DNA of 28,253 nucleotides from CAYRTD01 sp964426915 (GTDB lineage Bacteria > Bacteroidota > Bacteroidia > Bacteroidales > GCA-2748055). Below, piece by piece: positions 24,905 through 28,253 of this stretch; within the stretch, counting starts at the first letter, position 1, and each line of letters opens with the position of its first letter. Both the position numbers and the translations under genes were made by a program. The DNA is taken from the NCBI GenBank assembly GCA_964426915.1, contig CAYRTD010000039.1, positions 1-28,253 on the forward strand, in the 5' to 3' direction. The notes beneath the pieces were generated by a model. It was given only the letters and a program-made list of their open reading frames with translations, ran no database searches and had not been told where the DNA came from.

Positions 24905-27570
24905 TAAGGCTGATATATATTTTCAAAGAATACTTTGTACTTGCGGAAATCCTTATCTTCCTTCAGAGCCAAATAGTTAGTTTGTGAAATAAAAAAGACC
25001 GATACATTATCCGGATTCACATCCCTGTAGACTTCCTCAGGCAAACTCTTATAAGTTACAAAATATCTTTCAGCCATTTCAAGGTTCTCGAAAGCTTTAA
25101 CAAATACAAATTGTTTATTGTTTATTTCCTCTTCCTCGATACTGAGGTTGAGTCGATTAAAGTTGTCAAGATTAAAGTTAATAAGATTAAATTTTAGTTG
25201 ATTCATATCCACAACCTTGTCTGTTGCTATACCAAAAAAGAAAGTGCCGGTCGATTCCGAAGAATAAATCTCGGCGGCTTTCTCCTGGGTGTCGGCTATT
25301 TCCAGCTCAGGTGATTCCTGATAAAGATGTTCCATAAGGGAAACGGCAAATTTACTTTCTTCACTTCCGGGGTATTTATCTATTATTCTTTCAAGTTCGA
25401 AAGTCATGATTTCCTTCCCTCCGATTCTTCCCTTGGAAACCGCTCCAAGTAATTCAAATTTTGGCATCAGTTTATGTCCGGCAAACTCTGTCCGGGCGTA
25501 TTCCAGGTTCTTTAAAACTTCCTGATTTTCCTGCCTGTTGAATTTTTCATAGGTTTCTTCATAGAAAAGGTTTACTCTGTTCTGTTCCTCAAGCAGTCTT
25601 TGAACATAAGCCGGATCAGACAGAATTTTTGCTCTTGGAGAATCCGGGAAGTTCCTTATAATCCAGTTTTTATAATAATTACTTTTCTCTGAATTACCCT
25701 GACGGTTATATATTTCATATAAATTATACGCAGCCATAAGTCCGTTCTCCGTATCCGGAAACCGTTCAATCACTTCAAGGAAAGTTTCAATAGCCTCATC
25801 AATATCCTTTAGTTCATTTCTGTAAACCAGACCCATATTGAAAAGAGCTACTTCAAGCTTTTGCTCTGAAACTCTCATTGCTGAATCAGTAAGTGGGATA
25901 TCTTTAAGATAATATTCCCTGTTTTTGGTACTCAGGACTTTCGTTGTCTCACCTGAGGCAGAATCGGCCAATTCTCCTTCTGCAGGTTGATCAACCTCCA
26001 TCAGACTCTCTTTGTTTTTCCTTCTCCAGTTATCCTCCAGTTTTCGATTGCCCCATTTCATTCTGAATTCCGGTTGCCCGGAACTTTTGGCATTCATATT
26101 ATAGAAATACCAGGTACTACCCTGAGTATTATTTGCCTGTCTTGCATTATTCGTCCCCATCGCCATCCCATACTGACGGTCCAGCATTTCTTCCTGCTCG
26201 CGCTTTCTTTGTTCTTCTTCTTTTCTCACGACCTCCTCAATAATATTATCGATCGCAGCATAAAGATCTTTCTCAGGAAGCTGAGCAAGCAGTTGGAGAC
26301 TGTCTTCCAGTTCATAAACTGTAGAATGTTCAACCAGGTGAGTAAGACTTGTTGCCTTCCTTGTCAATTGCTCATAGTCATCATAATCCTCATCAATATT
26401 TTGCAGAGAACTGTCATAATAGGCTTGTGAGAGAACATATTCAGGAATATCGTAATAAATATCCCCCAGGGAAACATAGGATAGCCCTTTCTGATTAGGG
26501 TTAGCCACGCTGCTGGCAACACTTAACTTGAAATTCTCAATGGCCGTCTGGGTTTTATCCTCTTTAAGAGCAATGTTTCCAAGGGCATAATAGATCTGAT
26601 CCTGGAATTCCGTATTTTTTTCATCCTTCAGCATTTTGGCGAGCAGGGAGCGTATTTCTCTGGACTCCCCCGATCCGGCTTCAAATGAACTTGCCATATT
26701 GATTTTGGCATTGAATGTCATTTCATAGGGGGGATTCATTCTTATCACCTTGCGATATTTTGCGATAGTTTTTTCAGAATTCCCGGTTTCCTGATATAAC
26801 TGTGCTAAAATATATGTGTAACGGATCTTGTAATGCTTGTCTTTCACATATTGGAGTGATTTCTCCAGATGAGGGATAGCCTGCTCATATTCAGATTGTT
26901 TCACATGGAAATCTGCGTAAGTGGTATACAGACCCGCTTTATATTCCTTTGGCAGATCCACGTTGCTATGTAGAGCAATTAATATTTGTTCGGCTTCCCT
27001 GTATTCTTCAATTTCATTATACGCCCTGGCAAGCCAGATCATAGCTTCAAAACGGGATTCCTCATTCGGGAAATCACTGATCATTTTCCTGAGGGTTTGA
27101 ATGGCCGTTCTGAATTCATTTTTATATACATAGGCCTTCCCCATGAGGACATAATTATCATCAATCCATTTGTTATATTCTTTTTTATTGTAGAAAGCTT
27201 TTTGCTTTTCGGTCTGGATTCCCCTCCTAATGTCGGGTTTAACCGTTATGGAATGAAGAGTAATAACCTTAGTAGCCTTTTCAAGAGTCCTGTCCATATC
27301 AGACGCCACAGTCTGTGCCGTTGAGGGCTCAGAGAAATAAAATACCGGCAATAACTTGGAATAATTATCATCGAAGCCATCTTCCACCTTATTCACACCT
27401 CGCTCATAACTTTGATAACCATTAAAATAGATGTTATAGTGAGAGGTTAGATTATGATAAGTACGTGTCATCAGCGTATTCTTTTCAGTAGAACAGGCCG
27501 TAATGAAAACTATAAATAACGGTAAGTATTTAAAAATCTTATTTTTCAATATCCCTGATATTTTGTGCAA
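24904..27570 (-). CDS. porW: T9SS lipoprotein PorW/SprE (TPR-rich)
   Basis: A lipoprotein required for type IX secretion and, in gliding species, motility; reported to link PorN/periplasmic and outer-membrane parts of the machine. The 888-aa protein has a lipobox ending ITAC (Cys26), the characteristic TYHNLTSHYNIYFNGYQSYE block (37-56), many TPR-like helical pairs across about 140-410 and 575-760, a charged EEEQRKREQEEM segment near 450 separating them, and the C-terminal FVKAFENLEMAERYF region of this family. Length is close to that of Flavobacterium SprE. It is the first gene of the run porW-porX-tsaE-ald-lipoprotein-plsC. Confidence 0.92.
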   Translation of the reverse strand: MHKISGILKNKIFKYLPLFIVFITACSTEKNTLMTRTYHNLTSHYNIYFNGYQSYERGVNKVEDGFDDNYSKLLPVFYFSEPSTAQTVASDMDRTLEKATKVITLHSITVKPDIRRGIQTEKQKAFYNKKEYNKWIDDNYVLMGKAYVYKNEFRTAIQTLRKMISDFPNEESRFEAMIWLARAYNEIEEYREAEQILIALHSNVDLPKEYKAGLYTTYADFHVKQSEYEQAIPHLEKSLQYVKDKHYKIRYTYILAQLYQETGNSEKTIAKYRKVIRMNPPYEMTFNAKINMASSFEAGSGESREIRSLLAKMLKDEKNTEFQDQIYYALGNIALKEDKTQTAIENFKLSVASSVANPNQKGLSYVSLGDIYYDIPEYVLSQAYYDSSLQNIDEDYDDYEQLTRKATSLTHLVEHSTVYELEDSLQLLAQLPEKDLYAAIDNIIEEVVRKEEEQRKREQEEMLDRQYGMAMGTNNARQANNTQGSTWYFYNMNAKSSGQPEFRMKWGNRKLEDNWRRKNKESLMEVDQPAEGELADSASGETTKVLSTKNREYYLKDIPLTDSAMRVSEQKLEVALFNMGLVYRNELKDIDEAIETFLEVIERFPDTENGLMAAYNLYEIYNRQGNSEKSNYYKNWIIRNFPDSPRAKILSDPAYVQRLLEEQNRVNLFYEETYEKFNRQENQEVLKNLEYARTEFAGHKLMPKFELLGAVSKGRIGGKEIMTFELERIIDKYPGSEESKFAVSLMEHLYQESPELEIADTQEKAAEIYSSESTGTFFFGIATDKVVDMNQLKFNLINFNLDNFNRLNLSIEEEEINNKQFVFVKAFENLEMAERYFVTYKSLPEEVYRDVNPDNVSVFFISQTNYLALKEDKDFRKYKVFFENIYQP

Positions 27571-27854
27571 TTATAACAAATAACTGTAAAACCGTCAGTA
27601 TATTTTATAAAAGAGATAGAAAATATCCTTACCGGTAAAGTATAAAATTTCTTTTTAAAGGAATCCGGATCATAAACAAAATCAGGGCAGGTAAAAAAAA
27701 CGCCACCGCCTGCCCTTCAGTCTCAGGTGAGAAGGGTCTGGAGGTGGGGCAAGAATGAACAGCGCTTTCAGATTGTATGTTCTTATAAAAAGATTAGCAG
27801 GGTTAAAACTGAATTACGAAAATCCGCTAAGTTTTATGAGCAATAAATATTCAT
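27571..27854. other. Intergenic gap porW-nfu (284 bp)
   Basis: Contains the nfu terminator and alternative pairing partners (27684-27750). No gene or RNA gene recognised. The part next to porW is AT-rich and should hold its promoter, but I see no full TAnnTTTG box with a -33 partner. Confidence 0.5.
27693..27750 (-). terminator. Intrinsic terminator downstream of nfu
   Basis: On the minus strand a long hairpin (CCACCTCC ... CCCTTC, loop, GAAGGG ... GGCGGTGG, one mismatch and a small internal loop) is followed by eight T (27693-27700). It lies about 100 bp beyond the nfu stop and should insulate porW from nfu transcription. Confidence 0.65.
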
Positions 27855-28109
27855 CTAATCTTTCTCTCCCATATTCACCGCAATAACCTCTTTAACCTCC
27901 GGAAGTTCTTTCCGTATCGACTCCTCAACACCGGCTTTGAGTGTATGCAGACTATAAGGGCAACCCTGACAGGCACCAGTCATTTTTACTTTTACAACCA
28001 GATTATCTGTTATTTCGACAATTTCAATATCTCCCCCATCTGCCTGAAGATAAGGTCTGACCTTATCCAGCGCCCTCATGATCTTCTCCTCATTCTCTTG
28101 TTTTCCCAT
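27855..28109 (-). CDS. NifU C-terminal-domain protein (Fe-S carrier, Nfu)
   Basis: A stand-alone Nfu domain that carries an Fe-S cluster to target proteins. From the ATG at 28109 it has 84 residues; QADGGDIE (22-29) and GACQGCP with Cys47 and Cys50 (the cluster-binding CxxC) are diagnostic. An upstream TTG at 28136 would add nine residues but lies in repeat-like sequence shared with the tdh 3' end, so the ATG is preferred. No other Fe-S assembly gene is in view. Confidence 0.93.
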   Translation of the reverse strand: MGKQENEEKIMRALDKVRPYLQADGGDIEIVEITDNLVVKVKMTGACQGCPYSLHTLKAGVEESIRKELPEVKEVIAVNMGEKD

Positions 28110-28117
28110 TTTCGTGA

Positions 28118-28253
28118 TTAAATTAGTGTCTGTCAATAGAGTGGTGAGTCTGTTTCAGAACCGAACCGCCAATTGGCGGTGAGCTCAGCGAAGCTAATGT
28201 TCGAGATCAAGGCGCGCAAAAATTTTAAACTGCAGTATACTAATGTATTCGAG
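28118..28253. repeat. Probable interspersed repeat running off the window edge
   Basis: Begins with the word shared with the tdh 3' end (AGTGTCTGTC, 28125-28134). It has a 16-base perfect palindrome ACCGCCAATTGGCGGT (28165-28180) and two similar words, CTAATGTTCGAG (about 28194) and CTAATGTATTCGAG (about 28240). It contains no gene and continues past the window end. Confidence 0.5.

Overview
The window reads as a piece of a Bacteroidota chromosome, most likely a marine or anaerobic Bacteroidales/Marinilabiliales-type organism; this placement is inferred from gene content only. The supports are type IX secretion (T9SS) cargo domains, the T9SS proteins PorW/SprE and PorX, an SDR-type threonine dehydrogenase, a HIGG-type GluRS, Bacteroidota-style promoter boxes (TAnnTTTG), and many lipoproteins with short lipobox signal peptides. 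Coding density is ordinary. I found no complete mobile element, CRISPR array, rRNA or tRNA.

Left part (1-8.3 kb): the 3' end of a secreted T9SS cargo gene (+) converges, across a shared terminator, on a minus-strand series. This holds a cyanophycinase-like lipoprotein, a small one-helix membrane protein, a gltX-tatD-tcdA operon, a zinc CDF exporter, a short T9SS-tailed protein and a ZIP importer. A heptamer tandem array sits directly upstream of gltX.

Middle (8.3-15.6 kb): a Cys-type sulfatase lipoprotein (-) is divergent from a plus-strand set: tdh-kbl (threonine to glycine and acetyl-CoA), a YccF membrane protein, a TraB/GumN protein, and pabB-pabC (p-aminobenzoate for folate). Between sulfatase and tdh lie the decayed remains of a beta-carbonic anhydrase gene, which are not a called gene. 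An inverted-repeat element closes the pabC side.

Right part (15.6-28.2 kb), all minus strand: a B12-dependent ribonucleotide reductase; an 800-bp non-coding stretch; waaA (Kdo transferase); then an apparent six-gene run porW-porX-tsaE-ald-lipoprotein-plsC; and nfu at the edge. The porW-porX pair joins a T9SS lipoprotein to the T9SS response regulator, which fits the two T9SS cargo tails elsewhere in the window.

The most interesting non-genic content is a scatter of small repeats: a roughly 70-83 bp inverted-repeat element in two copies, a second family shared between the tdh 3' end and the right edge, the gltX heptamer array with a G8 run, and the carbonic anhydrase fossil. I do not see an unambiguous undescribed multi-gene system.
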